A stretch of 6,678 bases of DNA from contig CAMOXB010000069.1 in assembly GCA_946628805.1 (NCBI GenBank), positions 1 through 6,678 of the forward strand, in the 5' to 3' direction. This DNA comes from an uncultured Pseudomonadota bacterium (GTDB lineage Bacteria; Pseudomonadota; Alphaproteobacteria; Rs-D84). The translations under genes were made by a program, and so were the position numbers. The notes below the pieces were generated by a model. That model ran no database searches. It was not told the DNA's origin and was given only the letters and a program-made list of their open reading frames with translations. Every line of letters starts with the position of its first letter. Position 1 is the first letter of the stretch. Below, piece after piece: positions 6,494 through 6,678 of this stretch.

Positions 6494-6513
6494 ATAAAAA
6501 CTCTGTTTTTTTA

Positions 6514-6542
6514 ATTCTAGCAGTAAAAAAATCACAATGCAA
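6514..6542 (-). promoter_or_regulatory. Promoter of the DUF374-lpxK-lpxC operon
   Basis: On the minus strand, TTGCAT (6537-6542) is followed after 17 nt by TAGAAT (6514-6519), which is preceded by TG plus one base (TGCTAGAAT), an extended -10. The -10 matches consensus at five of six positions and the -35 at three of six. Transcription would start near 6507, giving a leader of about 14 nt before the ATG at 6493. It diverges from the tRNA promoter about 45 bp away. Confidence 0.65.
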
Positions 6543-6586
6543 GCCGATACAAAAAGGGATAAAATAAGATTAAATACGTTTTTTAT

Positions 6587-6614
6587 TTGACACCGACAAA
6601 TAAAGATATATAAT
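6587..6614 (+). promoter_or_regulatory. Consensus sigma-70 promoter of the initiator tRNA
   Basis: Perfect TTGACA (6587-6592) and perfect TATAAT (6609-6614) with a 16-nt spacer. Transcription should start near 6621, about 7 nt before the mature tRNA 5' end. Both hexamers at consensus fits a strong stable-RNA promoter. Confidence 0.88.
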
Positions 6615-6627
6615 AACCTTGCTTTAT

Positions 6628-6678
<51 letters not shown>

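Overview
The window is AT-rich and gene-dense. All seven protein-coding genes are on the minus strand, and one partial initiator tRNA sits on the plus strand at the right edge. The lipid A genes (lpxC, lpxK, a DUF374 acyltransferase) show a Gram-negative bacterium. A DUF374 gene directly before lpxK, the initiator tRNA sequence and the low GC are compatible with a low-GC, host-associated alphaproteobacterium. That taxonomic call is an inference and was not tested by search.

Reading along the minus strand (right to left), the first block is a compact lipid A / envelope operon. It holds a DUF374 lysophospholipid-acyltransferase-family protein (5756-6493), lpxK (4819-5745), lpxC (3909-4844), a two-helix small membrane protein (3698-3898) and a small lipoprotein (3387-3701). 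The genes are separated by about 10 nt or overlap (26 bp between lpxK and lpxC, an ATGA overlap between the last two). A promoter with an extended -10 lies just upstream (6514-6542), and a clear intrinsic terminator follows the last stop codon (3359-3384). LpxC performs the committed deacetylation of lipid A synthesis and LpxK the 4'-phosphorylation. The DUF374 protein may acylate a lipid, possibly lipid A itself. The last two genes are unrecognised envelope proteins.

The second block starts just after the terminator with its own extended -10 promoter (3314-3322). It encodes a type IVb pilus assembly cassette in the order known from plasmid R64 pil systems: a PilO2-type bitopic protein (2044-3294), a PilP-type periplasmic coiled-coil protein (1389-2030) and a GspE/PilB-family secretion ATPase (1-1386). 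The ATPase runs off the left edge in the middle of its tetracysteine zinc-binding region. It has no stop codon in the window but is plainly a real gene. Further pil genes (inner-membrane platform protein, pilin) would be expected beyond position 1.

On the plus strand, a perfect-consensus promoter (TTGACA, 16 nt, TATAAT) drives an initiator tRNA-Met gene cut off by the right edge after 51 bases. No stretch longer than 300 bases lacks a gene. The two intergenic regions (3295-3386 and 6494-6627) are accounted for by the promoters and the terminator. No CRISPR array, insertion sequence, riboswitch or phage gene was seen.
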